Below are positions 51,702-63,770 of a stretch of 64,000 nt of DNA, one piece after another (within the stretch, counting starts at the first letter, position 1; each line of letters opens with the position of its first letter). The translations under genes were made by a program, and so were the position numbers. The notes under the pieces are model-generated. The model searched no databases, was not told where the DNA came from, and worked only from the letters and a program-made list of their open reading frames with translations. The DNA comes from Maea johnstoni (Eukaryota; Annelida; Polychaeta; Spionida; Magelonidae), in NCBI GenBank assembly GCA_963942565.1, contig OZ012695.1, positions 11,093,917 to 11,157,916 on the forward strand, in the 5' to 3' direction.

Positions 51702-51860
51702 GTTTTTTTCGTTAATTTTTCTGCCATATTGCGGCTTGTTTGTGACTAGCCAGTTGTAACTTGTGGAGGAAACCGGAATAACCGGCGAAAACAGTGGTGA
51801 GAGACAGCTAGCAGTCAGTGGCAACGCCTTAGACCTGTGCCACGGCCATCAGGGCATGCC
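51702..51860 (-). mobile_element. tRNA-Leu/Ser-like SINE (minus strand), internally shortened
   Basis: GGAGGAAACCGGAATAACCG then AACAGTGGTGAGAGACAGCT shows that the B-box and half the body found in the 31-kb copy are missing. The end TTTTTTTCG is kept. Confidence 0.75.
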
Positions 51861-52645
51861 GTCCATGTTGGATGAGACCGGAGTACCTCGGTGGTAGTGG
51901 CATGTGAGTTTTCTCGGGTTAGTCTCCGCTGTGCCCGCTTTAGCCAGGTGGCACGATCGCTATAAAATCGTGTCGCTTCATGGATGCACTGCCTTGGCTC
52001 TCTATGAATGAGCACTGTTGGTAAATGGATGTGAATTCTGCGTGTATTTTTTTTGTCGCGATTCGACAGTAAATGTTAGATCCTAGACTCTCGGCCGGTG
52101 GTCGGGAAAGGTTTAACATTGCCGAGCGCTATCAAATAGATTCCGTGATGCTCAAATCAAGTGGGAGTCACTGTTATATCCGAATTTTACGTTTTCATTC
52201 GCAAAATACATTCCAAATCATACACACCAGGCAGTAACTAAGAAATAGTGGACTTAATCGAAAGATTTCTGATGAAAAGTCCTTAAATGGTCGAAAAGAT
52301 TTTCATTGTGGTTGTTTGACTCGCCATTTATCAATTAAGTTATGACTAAAAACAGTTTGCATCCCACTTCGGTCTTTGTATGGTTTTAGATTTGTTCATT
52401 TCATTGGATTAAAACGCCATAAAATCGTTGCAACAACGATAAGTGGCAACGGCAATGTTCGGCATTTCCCGACCACCGGCTGACTACTCTCTAGGAGCTA
52501 ACATCCAACCGATTCGACGTACCATATTTCGGGCAAGCCATAAATTATATTGGGCAAGTCACGGATCGACCTAAACGGGCGCATTGGGAGCACATGCGCC
52601 TTCATTGTGTGGTTTTGCGACCACACACTGTTTCATAGGAGCCAA
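51861..52645. other. Non-coding spacer; short GGGCAAG-rich scrap
   Basis: 51863-51960 has GAGTACCTCGGTGGTAG and GAGTTTTCTCGGGTTAG, a possible decayed SINE body. 52527-52562 resembles the ends of 42733-43522. The inverted pair CGGCCGGTGGTCGGGAA and TTCCCGACCACCGGC (52093 and 52467) brackets about 370 bp and may be the ends of an unclassified element. Confidence 0.45.
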
Positions 52646-52649
52646 AAAT

Positions 52650-53060
52650 GCGGCGGGGGTGGGGGGTTGGTCACTTTGGTATTTAGGGGGGTACATACGC
52701 TCGATATCAAAATTTGAAAATACCCCTAAAGCATCGATTTCTGGCCAAAAAAAACACCTTATCTTCAAAAACCGCTGACTTTTTCCAGTAAAAAACACTT
52801 ATTTTATCAAAACACTGACATTGGATGTGAACGGGAACAGGTATTTTAACTTTAGATTGTATTATCTTCCGCCTGTTGAGCGGCAGCAGACTCAGAAGCC
52901 CACGCCTGCCGGGAGCCAACGTCACTCGGCGTTAGAGCCGCGTATGTTTCGTGGATTGTAAGGGGATTTTCACCCACCATACTTCGTTCCTGGTTACAAA
53001 AAAATACCCTTCATTTACAAAATCGCAGACATGCGGAGGTCTTAAAAAGACCCTTTCTTT
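52650..53060. mobile_element. G-tract-ended element, third copy, right end truncated
   Basis: GGGGTGGGGGGTTGGTCACT then TTTGGTATTTAGGGGGGTAC at the left. The interior tracks 49988-50437, through TGACATTGGATG and GGCAGCAGACTC, to CGGAGGTCTTAAAAAGACCC, then diverges. Confidence 0.65.
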
Positions 53061-53075
53061 CGCAAATAACACAGC

Positions 53076-53516
53076 TGTGTAAGACGGCTAACTTGTGATT
53101 TCCTGCCCGACATCGACCAGCGAAACACCATGCATGGGCAGTTACTGCCGAGTAACTGATAAGGTGCAAAGTGGCCGTGCTATGCTCCTTTAATACGGAG
53201 TCGATCTTTCCCCATGCCACTCTCATGACAGGCCTATATACGCTGTCGTAGACCCGGAAGTTGGGTTCCGCTCGTAGTGCCGAGTCTGGTCACGACTGCA
53301 TAGTGAATAGTGAATATTTGCAATTCATAAATGAATTATGAAATTCCTTATTCATTTAACAATATTCAATATCAATTATGTATATTCTAAAATGTCTTTT
53401 TTGTCCACTTTTACATGCCATATTGGTCACCACATACCATCAAATTCAAATAATGAGTGCTCCCTTGGAAGTGGTGAAGGGGGACATCTAGCGGAAGAAG
53501 GGCAAACTACGTGAAA
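53076..53516. other. Non-coding spacer, nothing recognised
   Basis: Short frames only. Confidence 0.5.
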
Positions 53517-53716
53517 CGGTGGAAAAACAAATTTAAATTTTTTTTCTGCTGTTTGGAAAAATGGTGGAGAAAAATTTTTTTAATTTTTTCTGCTGTTTTT
53601 GGAAAAACGGTGGAGAAAAAAATATTAAAAAAAAATTTCTGCTGTTTTGGAGAAAAAACGGTGGAGAAAAAAAATTTGAATTTTTTTTTTCTGCCGCTCA
53701 CACTTGCACCATCGTA
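53517..53716. repeat. AT-rich minisatellite, ~44-52-bp units
   Basis: CTGCTGTTT occurs at 53546, 53590 and 53639 with a CTGCCGCTC variant at 53691. Each unit has GGAAAAACGGTGGAGAAAAA and an A/T run. Its right edge, CACACTTGCACCATCGTA, resembles the termini of the 7832-8128 foldback. Confidence 0.75.
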
Positions 53717-53732
53717 GAAAATCTAAAAAAAA

Positions 53733-53850
53733 ATAAAATTGTCTCAAGATCCTCGTTCGGAATTTTTTTTTTTTTTTAAATATTTTTTTGTGTTCTGCAA
53801 AGTTACTGAAAATAGATAGCCAATCACTGCCTCGCTCGTCTAACCTTGTC
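53733..53850 (+). mobile_element. Partial arm of the 54.2-kb foldback family
   Basis: CTCAAGATCCTCGTTC then a T-run and AGCCAATCACTGCCTCGCTC match the left arm of 54222-54777. Confidence 0.7.
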
Positions 53851-54221
53851 AATCACACTACACGCGCGTGAGGCAGCGCCGGCAGTGGCATTCTTGTCTG
53901 AACAACGGATAGATACACGTTTTAGCTACATAATTTTCCCTGTGTTACCTTTCATTATACTTTATTGAACAGGCATACAAACACACATACAAGCACATAC
54001 ATTGCCGGGACTGTCTGCGAGCATCAGATCGTTCTGGTAAGGACGTAGGTGACATGTCAATATGCCTGCAACGCGCTGGGCGTGTGTGTGCGTGTGTGTT
54101 TGCATGTCTGTTCTATTAAGTAAAAAAAAAACATTTCTAAGACCACTTACAAGGACCACAATTTCTTTTGTAATTTTTTTTCTTTAGAAATTGCGAAAAT
54201 CTAAAAAAAAAAAAAAAAAAG

Positions 54222-54777
54222 AAAAAATACCTCAAGATCCTCGTTCACAAAAATAATTTTTTTAAATAAATATTTATGTTGAGAAAATTTACCTAAAATA
54301 GTTAGCCAATCACTGCCTCGCTCGTGAACCGGTTCCGGCTGCCAAGCCTTTGAACCAATCAAATCGTTCGTTTTATCTGGAGCTCAGTTTAGGTCGTCAG
54401 AATTGTCCTAGCTTAGTAAATTCGAAAACAATTCATTTAATACCAGAATTGTTCCTTAAGTATCATTCTTACGTACAAGAATTGTAGGAACAATTCTGGT
54501 ACATACCCAACTGGACAATCGTGGTACGTACCAGAATTGTACGAACAATTCTGGTATATATATAAGCGTACCAGAGTATAGTAAGCTCGGACAATTCTGA
54601 CAACCTAAAATGAGCTCCAGATAAAACGTGCGATTTGATTGGTTAAAAGGCTTGGCAGCCGAGACCGGTACACTAGCGAGGCAGTGATTGGCTAACTATT
54701 TTTAGTAAATTCTCTCAACATAAATATATATATATATTTTTAATATTTTTGTGAGCGAGGATCTTGAGGTATTTTTT
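54222..54777. mobile_element. Foldback element, ~556 bp, arms ~250 bp
   Basis: The left arm starts TACCTCAAGATCCTCGTTCA and the right arm ends with its complement. Both arms hold AGCCAATCACTGCCTCGCT and TTATCTGGAGCTCA segments as mirror images. The centre has several overlapping CCAGAATTGTACGAACAATT-type palindromes. No ORF. Confidence 0.8.
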
Positions 54778-54784
54778 TGATGAA

Positions 54785-54850
54785 TGAACTGGGTTAGGTT
54801 TACTAGATTTCAATGATAAGCTATCGTTTTGGGCATTTTATGGAGCTCCT
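54785..54850 (-). repeat. Inverted fragment of the 343-bp tandem unit
   Basis: The complement (CATAAAATGCCCAAAACGAT, then AGCTTATCATT) matches the segment near 56950-56980 of the tandem array, about 2 kb away in opposite orientation. Confidence 0.6.
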
Positions 54851-54989
54851 AATATTACTCTCAGAGTCTAAGGCATATATCTCCCTCAGTTACATAAGTA
54901 TCATGCTGTGAGATGGTATTTCATTTATAAGTTGATATACATGTGAGTCATTCAAGTATGAAAAACAAAACACCCACATTGTTCTTTCA

Positions 54990-55190
54990 AATCCCAGTCA
55001 CTATGTGAGAAAGTTGCTAGTGACTTGGAGTTAGGCAGTGTTTTTTGCTGGGTAATCTGGTTTCCTAAACCAATTACAACTGGTTAGTCATGACTTAACC
55101 ATGGTATGGCAGGTTTTTACTGGGTTACTATAGTTTCCTCCATCACTAACAACAGGCTAGTTACAATTTAGCCTAAATATGGCTGAAAAA
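54990..55190 (+). mobile_element. SINE body, plus strand, with its 3' part duplicated
   Basis: GAGAAAGTTGCTAGTGACTT then GGTAATCTGGTTTCCT and AATTACAACTGGTTAGTCAT fit the family at 31325-31546. The segment from GGGTTACTATAGTTTCCTCC to TAGTTACAATTTAGCC repeats the second half once more. No tRNA head. Confidence 0.65.
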
Positions 55191-56600
55191 GGATGATCGA
55201 AATTCCAAAGTATTGCACGAATCGGGATTCATTTTGACTCCTCCCTATTCATATCTTCATCATACTACTCTTAATACTTCCTATTCAGCTGATTATAGGT
55301 TGCGCTGCAAAGACACTGCACAATTAGGACCACACCTTTTGTCAGTTTGATGCCTAAAGATTAAATGCCCCTACTCTCCTAGCACAAAGCTTTGGGAAAT
55401 TGGGCAACATTTAGTAGACCTTACACCTATTCCCCTTATGATAACTATCCCATGAGCATATTATGTATTTTGATAAGACTTTCCTAAATATAAAGTTCTT
55501 AGCCCAATGCACCTACAAGCCCATTGTTTAAGCAGCCCTACCATTATTTAAAAAAATATTTGTATAGTCACAGGCTACAGGGTTACCTTGCGCTGTTACA
55601 GTATGCAAGTACTACTGTGGAAATGCTCTATGTACAGAGGTAATCTATCAGGTTCCACTGTACATTATCCTCAAATACAATTTTCCACCAGACAGTCTCA
55701 ACAATATTTTGAATAATTAAAATCAGTTCTATTTTTTATACTTATACCAGAATATTAATGCAGCTTGCATTAGCATGGTTAAATACATTTTTCCTGTTCT
55801 CACACATCTGAGGTAGCATTACAAGAATTAATAGTCAGTCATGTACATGTGCACATATACTCATATTAGTGATGATATTACTAGTACTTTTCAGATTCAG
55901 TTTCTGTGTCTAACCCCCCAAAACAGCAATCACCCAATTATATTAAGAAGGCTGGGCTTTTTCAGGAACACCTTCCAGCAACTGTTTAATAACAATGTTT
56001 TCTTGCTGCAATGCAAAATTGTTGGCCCAGTCCCTTATACTAAGAGACATTCACTCAGGAAGAATGCTTTATCACACTCAGGAAAAAAGCTTTACTTTTC
56101 CTTTATGTGTGATGAATGGCTAACATCAGTGTCTTAGCCGGGATTTAGAAATTGGGTGCCTAAAATTGGCAGTTGTAAAATTTTTGGGTGTCCAAATTAT
56201 TAATGGGGATCACAATAATATACTTATATTTCAACCATAAACATGTATAAATTCATCAAAATAAGGCTTGATATCATTAAACAATGTCATGGGAATTATA
56301 AGCAGATGGAAAAATTCAATCATAAGCTTGAGACTGAGAATTTTAGAAATTCCACACAATAAAATTTGGGTGTCCTGAGGGGTTCTTTTTAAGGGTTTGG
56401 GTGTCCAAAAAGGCACCCAGACGCCCTGCTGGCTAAGACCATGGCGAACATCCTCGAGGTAAAGCCACGTCTTCATTAACCATTTTTTTGTGAAAAGACT
56501 TTGTTTCCTGTGTTTTCATTCTTATATGGGTCTATATAGGATCATCTTTAATGATAAAACACCAGATCTACCTGTGGCACATCTTAGTTGTTGAAATGCT
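55191..56600. other. Non-coding stretch with a possible pogo-like end
   Basis: CAGGTTCCACTG at about 55651-55662, followed by TA, complements the CAGTGGAACCTG terminus seen at 35963, so it may be the right end of a decayed pogo-like element; no left end was found. No other feature supported. Confidence 0.4.
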
Positions 56601-56689
56601 GAATGGCAAACAGTGGAAAACTCCTATTAAAGGCCAATGTAAATACTAAAAAGGGACTATTAAATGACACATTCTTTGATATTTTACTG

Positions 56690-58345
56690 CAAAAAGGTGA
56701 AAAATTATGCATAAATGTTAGATTGATATGTGATATAATCAAATAGTCCATTGAATACTATTTTCTAAATTTTTGCCCAAAAAATCACTTGAATTGTTAA
56801 GCAGGGGTCACATGAAACTTAAAACACAACATCACTATAATCACAGAAATCCTAATGAGTATCATTGTACCAAATTTGAATTCCTACTATGAAATTTACG
56901 CTCTCTAGAAGCAAATATCTAAATTCACATTTTTACTACTTTTTCCATAAAATACCCAAAACCATAGCTTATCATTAAAGGCTATATATAATAGTAAACA
57001 TAACTGAGTTCTATAGTCAACACATTCTTAGGTGATTTTCTCTGTCAAATTTATGAAATGGTCTCCAGGTTGACAGTTAAGCCTCGCAATATACCAAAAA
57101 ATTGCATAATTTTAAAGGATTACCCAAAAAATCACTCAAAGCAGGGGCCACATTTAACCTCAACTACCACAACACATCCTACAACCATAGGCATCAATGC
57201 GAACATATTTGTGGCAAGTTTAATATATCTACATTGGAAAATGCACTTTGCAGAAGCAAATCCCTAAAATCACATGCTTATGATGATTTTTCAGTAAAAT
57301 ACCCCAAAAGCATGTCATAGGTTGGCTACCATAACTTATTTCCTTTATCTGCCTATTCTTGGTCAATTTTCTGTAACAGCTATAATCTTAGTATAAGATG
57401 TAATATACCTTTGTTCAAATGTATGAGAAATTACAAAAATCCTACTATTTTAAAGGTTTTTACCATAAAAACACTCACAGCAGGGGTCAGATACATTTCA
57501 TACTAACAGAAAACATTTGATTATCATAGATATGCCTATGGAATCATTTATGGCAAGTTTTGAGTTCCTACTATGAGAATTGCACCTTCCAGAAGCAAAT
57601 CCCTAAAATCACCTGTTTTATGCTATTTTTTCTTCAAATTTCCCCCAAAACGTAGCATGTCATGATAATATGCAAACATGACTCACTCTCTCTATCTACA
57701 TCTTCTTGGTTAGTTTTCTAAACCAGAACTATTTAGTTGCGAGTTTGGAATTGTCCACAGGATGACATTCAAATTGTGGGAAATTACAAAAATCCTACTA
57801 TTTTAGAGGTTTTTACCCCAAAATCACTCACAGCAGGGGTCAGACACATTTCATACTATCACAAAACATGTGATAATCATAGATATCCTTGTTAAAACAT
57901 TTGTGGCTTCCTACTATAAAAATTGCACCTTCCAGAAGCAAATCCCTAAAATCACTAGTTTTAATGCCATTTTTCTGTAAAATGCCCCAAAACGTAGCAT
58001 ATCACGAAAATATTCAAATATAACTTTTTTTCTGTATCTACACCTTCTTGGGTAGTTGTCTAAACCGAAACTATTTAGTTGAGAGTTTAGAATAGTACAC
58101 AGGATGACATTCAACTTGTGGGAAATTACAAAAAACACCCATTTTTGATGATTTTCCCCCCAAAATCACTCACAGCGGCTGGTTTCTTGAAGTCACGCTA
58201 ACGCAACATGTTCTAAGATCAGAAGCATCCTCTTGAACACATTTGTAGCAGGTTTTGAGTTTCTATCTCGAAAAGTGAATTTTCTAAAAGGAAATCCCAA
58301 AAAACATGCTTCTATGGTATTTTTTTGCATAAAATGCCCCAAAAT
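56690..58345 (+). repeat. Tandem array, ~343-bp unit, about five copies
   Basis: AGAAGCAAAT(CCCTAAAATCA) anchors occur at about 56907, 57252, 57591 and 57934, with a degraded one near 58286 (spacings 345, 339, 343 and about 352). Each unit also has AAAATCACTCACAGCAGGGG-like and AAATGCCCCAAAACGTAGCA-like blocks. The middle copies are most alike. No long frame runs through the array. Confidence 0.85.
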
Positions 58346-60595
58346 TCCCTTAAGCATCAAAATCAGACGTGTCATGCACCCGTGCGCTAAAGCCCACCCT
58401 ATGTAGAGATAAATAAGTATGGATGACGACTTGTAACGAAAAAAGCCATCAAAAATATTTCTAGAGCTCTTTTAGGGATTTGGCCACCCGCCTATATAGC
58501 CATATCAGGATCTAACTGATGTCCTAACAATATTAAAAGAACACACTAACATTTCTCACAGCATTTAATAAATCAACTTTGTCTTAGCTTAAACCCCCTA
58601 CTTTGGGTTCTGTATAGGGTTAGATTGGCCTGAAATAGTTAGTACATATAGACCACTGAATTGACTTTGAACCTTTACTGATGTTCTGGAGATTAAGCTA
58701 TTTCACTCTGATATGAAAGTCTTATATACGTTTTCACTAGTTTAATTTTCCTGAAAAAAAAAAGACTTGACACAAACTTTTATAGACTGGTTTGTTCCAG
58801 GAAACTGGGCAATTCATTCTTTTACAGCTTCGCAGGTTTGCATCATATTAGTACTATTTCTAATATCGAAAATAATTATAAGATATTCTGAAAATTTAAA
58901 GATGTATTTCAGCATTTCAAATTACCATGGGATTATCATTGATGTAAGGGTAGAAGAAAAAGTCCCAGCAGAAAGCCTCTGCGGACAACATATTGAAATT
59001 ATGTTGTACTAATAAGCAGGAAACAGGATATTAGCATTTAATTTACATAAGGTAAGGTAATGCCTAATCCTGGCCTACCGCATCCTCACAACAAACGAAG
59101 AAAACATGAAATTATTTTGAGTTACAACAATTTTGTGCCATTAGCAAAAAAAGAAGATTTTTCATAACACAGGAAAGCAGTGCTGGTGAAAGGTATTCTA
59201 TGACTGTAAGAGTCAAACAAATAAACAGCATGGTATATCTGGAGTTTCATAGTTTATTGCAAGTGACCACACCCATACCACGAAATATTCCCACCTCTAA
59301 AATAGGAGGTATACATCTTCAACGATCCAAAGGTCAAATGCACCGCTAATATGAATTTAGAAGTAATCTGAATAGCTGGATAATATAAGGTTTTCAGAAA
59401 TACAAATTTTCAAAATTCCTTGGTGTTTGGGTGTATGATTTCAGTTGCAAGCCAGTTTATGGACTACTCCGGAGCTTTAAAACATGTGCCACTGTCTAAG
59501 AACCGAAAGCCAGTGCAAATAACTTATGCCATAATCAGTATATTTTGAGACATTTATAAAATGTAAATTAATCTATACATTCTTAAAAATACGATGCCCG
59601 GCTGCTGAGGTGGGCAAGGAGCAAATTGCAATAATTTAAGTTCACATGATTGTACAGTACAGCAAAGAAGTTGCATGACTGGCAAAAAGTGTCAGATCTC
59701 GAACCTGATGAATCTGATCTGGAAGCAGTTACTACAGTGGCCTGCCAAGGAAAACATGGAAAGTAGACTTCTCTTTGTGGTTAACATCCGTTACCTCTGG
59801 AACCATCTATCGGTAGTCAAGGATACAGTATACATTACAGATGGTTAGAAGTGTGATTAAGGGTTAATTAATATCAAGTGAATATCATGTTAAAGTGATT
59901 ATAAATGTTTGTGATAAAGCATTGATACCAATCTATATCAGCATAATTTGAAATCAGAGAAATATCTCGAGAAAGTGAAAGAAATAAGTTTGAAAAATGC
60001 TTGTGCATAATCAAAAGGCCAACATTTAAAAAGACTAATCAGATGAAACAATAGCAGAGTTTTCGTTTGTGAAAGGCGAATTCATTATTATGTTGAATAG
60101 TTATTACTCTTTATTGTTCTGGATTTTAAAACTGATTAACTTCCATACTTTCAAGTAGTGGTCAACCTCTGTTACGGAACATATGTAGTATATTGAACTT
60201 GAAATAAAATGAGAATAAACTGTTTCCTGTAAGCATTATTTTGGTATCCTGCTCCTCTCATATAAACCCTGATATAAATCAGGGTTTTGGAAAATGTCTC
60301 GCTAAGATCTTTTTGCAAGTTTGCATCCAGAAATGTGACCACTTTCCCGAGAATGACTGAAAAATCCTCCCCTTGGCTTATTCAATGGTATTTGGATCTA
60401 ACCTCCTCACCAGATTGCCCTGTTACCATTACCCCAAGTCCTCCTCTCTCTTTATTCGGCTACTTTTATTGTGTCCAGATTCTATTATCAGGTTCCTGAA
60501 CAGTTTCATTTCAAACGAGTATAACTTCCTGCCTGTAATACGGTATATAGCTAATGGATAAACTACCAATACATATAGTCCGGTAGCTAAACCCA
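58346..60595. other. Non-coding stretch, no gene recognised
   Basis: The ORF at 58767-59012 has a hydrophobic segment but no family resemblance and no start context I trust. Nothing else supported. Confidence 0.5.
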
Positions 60596-60750
60596 ATATT
60601 TTGGGTGAACCTAGAAATTTTTTAGAATTTTTATTTTCTCGACTGATATTGATAGTTTAGAGTGTCCTCTTTCAGAATCTGCCGAGTGAATCTCGGTCAT
60701 CTTTGAGCCTTTTGAAATATGGTTTATAGCTAATACGGTATATAGTCTCA

Positions 60751-61050
60751 TTTAAACACGACTGAACACGTCCTTCATACGGGTGTACGCGATTGAACAC
60801 GCCCTTCATACGACGCTCATACGACGCTCATACGTGCATGAATTAGCGATGAAACTCGTGTTGATTTCTTGAGCATGCTAAAAAATTCAACGATTATTTC
60901 CACTACACGACGCTAATACGGACGTACACGGTGCAACACGATGCAACACGAAAACGTATGCGATGCTCATATGGTCTAAAACGACTGAACACGTCTTCAA
61001 AAGTCGTGTTCTGTCATGTTTAAGATCGTGAATGTGTGAAAGGGGTTTAA
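60751..61050. mobile_element. Word-mosaic MITE, third family
   Basis: The complemented right end reads AAACCCCTTTCACACATTCA then CGATC; the left side starts ACACGACTGAACACG. TTTAA flanks both edges. The interior repeats words such as CGACGCTCATACG, GAACACG and GCAACACG. Its plan matches elements at 2.5-6.2 kb and 34.1 kb: harbinger-like edge triplets, a TTC-CACA terminal core and an interior made of one short word. Confidence 0.55.
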
Positions 61051-61069
61051 TCATAGGTTTCTGGTGCCA

Positions 61070-61560
61070 GGGCATACATTGACACCATCTATGAGGTTGG
61101 GTTGAGTTTGCTTTTTGAGAAAATCCAAGATGGCGTCCAAAAATGTTGCCATACTATAGTTTAAGCCAAATAATTCAAATAAACTATTCATGAGGTTGGC
61201 TTGGGTTTACAATTTTAAAGAAATCCAATATGGCGTACAATATGGCTACCATTTTAGGGTATTAGCCATAACTTTCATTTTCTTTGCTCTGGAATGATAA
61301 CCTTGGTATCGGAACAGAAGTGCATTGGGGCACAAAATTCATAGAACAATCCAGGAGATGTATTTCGATTAACTCTTAAAGAAATTTAAGATGGCCACTG
61401 TTTGGTGGTAAAAGCCATAACATGCATTGTGATGCATCAAAAATGGTAATAAAGCGGCCAAACTATATATTTAGGGGCCATAGAATACATTGGAGGCATC
61501 ATAAGGTTGTTGAGGAATTGCATAGTGGGGAAACCCATGATGGCAGATGATAATGTGACT
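61070..61560 (-). repeat. CCAAGATGGC-type repeat units, left arm
   Basis: AAATCCAAGATGGCGTCC (61121), AAATCCAATATGGCGTAC (61211), AAATTTAAGATGGCCACTG (about 61381) and ACCCATGATGGCAG (about 61531), with irregular spacing of 90-170 bp. Inverted relative to the right-arm array. Confidence 0.6.
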
Positions 61561-63169
61561 TGAGACATAAAAATCAAGGTTTTGACACTAAATTGTGTTA
61601 GGATTAGGGATGGATACAGTTAAGAATGAAATGGTATGGTACTGGTGTCGGTACCCATGAGATAGTATGGTATTCTTACAGTACTGTTAAACCAATGCCC
61701 TATTGCATTTATACCTTATAAATATTGTTTTGAATAGCCATCCAAGATTTAGGATCATGGACAATAACAAAAATAGCTTCCCAGTGGTTAGTATCTTTAA
61801 GAGTATCTTTAGGGAATGGAATGGTATGATATGGTACTTTTTGAAACTATACCAGTACCAATACCGGTACCTCTTAACAGTATACCACCCTAATTAGGAT
61901 GCACACATATTCAAAACATAGTCATTTAGTCATTTCTTATTTGATCATGTTATCACTTATTCATTTGGCCATCCTCCATGATCTCTGAATAACCATCAAT
62001 GCTAAATTCTTTGAGCTGCCCTGTCTGAAATTTAAATGTTGGGGTTCAAAAGAGTATGCTGTGTACCTAAATTGTTCTTTGTGACCATATCAGTTAGAAG
62101 TACGATACAAAAAGTAGCTACCAAAAATGGTATATAAAGTGAATTGTACTATGCTTATTCTTTCATTTGGAGTACGACCACAGGACCACAGAGATGATGG
62201 TATGTGTTGTGTCCTACTGAGTTGATGTTACCTACTCAGTGGTAACTCCAAATCTCCAAATAAAAGGGAATGCACAGCTAAATTACAAAGCCTTGGGATA
62301 TGGAGGTTCTGTCTGTATATCTCAAATCCCCTCCTTTTAGATTAAGGGGGATGCCTCTAAGACTAAACTCTCATTCCTTGCATTAATATTTTTAAAATGT
62401 TACCCATAATGTAAATGGACAAACGAATGTTTGGCCTGTTTCAGCCAAAAGAAGTTTAGTATAATTACAAAGGCTTTTATCCAGCACATCTCCCCTCTGA
62501 AACATTAATTGGATGGTAACTTAGTCTTTGATAAGTGATTTTGACACTCATATCTCTGCATTGCATTAGGTTATGACTGATTTAGAGACTTGCATTCTGT
62601 TTGTCTTCACATTTCCTGACATATTCAATCTATTAACCCGGTAATTAATAGATTTTGAGACTACCCCAGTTTTATTCATATTCTTCCAGTAGATTATTTC
62701 CAGCTGTCCTGTCCAATTTGCAATTTTACTATATTCACATATTTATAATTAACCCATAATAGGTGTGGATCCCAATGCAATAAGTATTCACTCTTATGGG
62801 TCCTTTGCTTGTAGAATTAAATCAACTAGAATTAGATTCAGAATTGAATGGCAGGGTTAGGACACCAAAGTTGAAAAAATGATTACTGAATCCCTTCCAT
62901 GATGGTACAGAATTTACATGTGCGTCTGTCAAGCACATACTGCAGGCTCAAAGATCTTAAAATGGGATCATAGAAAAACAATTGATAATGGGTATTAGAT
63001 TAATTGGCATTATATATAAATACGTAAAAAATACATGAATAACCCAGAAAGTATATAAGTAACTAGTCACAAATGCCATCTTCTACTATGTAACCACTGA
63101 ACAACATTTAACTAATGTAATTGATTATCTTGGTCCTAACAATATATCCTAAGACACATACGTTATCAT

Positions 63170-63770
63170 ACTTGACCAAACACAAAAAGTGTTTTAAGAC
63201 TTAACCCCTGAAATGGCAGCCATATTGAATTTCCTTAAGAGGTAAACCCAACTACACTTTATGAATGGTTTTAATGAATTCCATGACCCCAAAATACATA
63301 GTAAGATACCAAAATCACCATCCCGGGCTGAGTACAATGGCAGTTGTGGCTAATACTCTGTGGTGGTGATTACCTAGGACACCATCTTGGATTTTCTTAC
63401 AGCAAGGGGTAAACTCAACCAGATCCTATTGGTGGTTGCAATGTATTACTTGGCCCCAAAATATATGCTTAGACACCAGAATTACCTTCCTAGCCAGAAT
63501 ACAATGGAGGCTAAGGCTGAAAGTTCAAACCCTAGAACGTGACATTTTTGGACGCCATCTCGGATTTCCTCAAAATGCCAACTCAGCTCAACCTCAAGGA
63601 TGGTTTCAATGTATTCCTTGGTCCCTAAACATATGTTTCAACACCAGAATTACCATCCTAGCCAGAGTACAAGGGAAGTTGTGGCTGAAACACTAGAATG
63701 GCAGCTCTTGAATGCCCTCTTGAATTTCTTAAAATGCTCAAGGGTGAACTAAGTTCACCCGGTAGATTCT
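63170..63770 (+). repeat. CCAAGATGGC-type repeat units, right arm, ~165-bp period
   Basis: GCCATCTTGGATTTTCTTA-type anchors at about 63222, 63383, 63556 and 63716 (spacings 161, 173, 160). Each unit also has a CACCAGAATTACCATCCTAG-like block about 90 bp before or after the anchor. Four units, moderately diverged. Confidence 0.75.

Noticed and set aside
53492-53720. The AT-rich minisatellite as a full copy of the 7832-8128 foldback
   Set aside because: Only the right edge resembles the foldback terminus. The left edge does not match, so only a loose relationship is noted.
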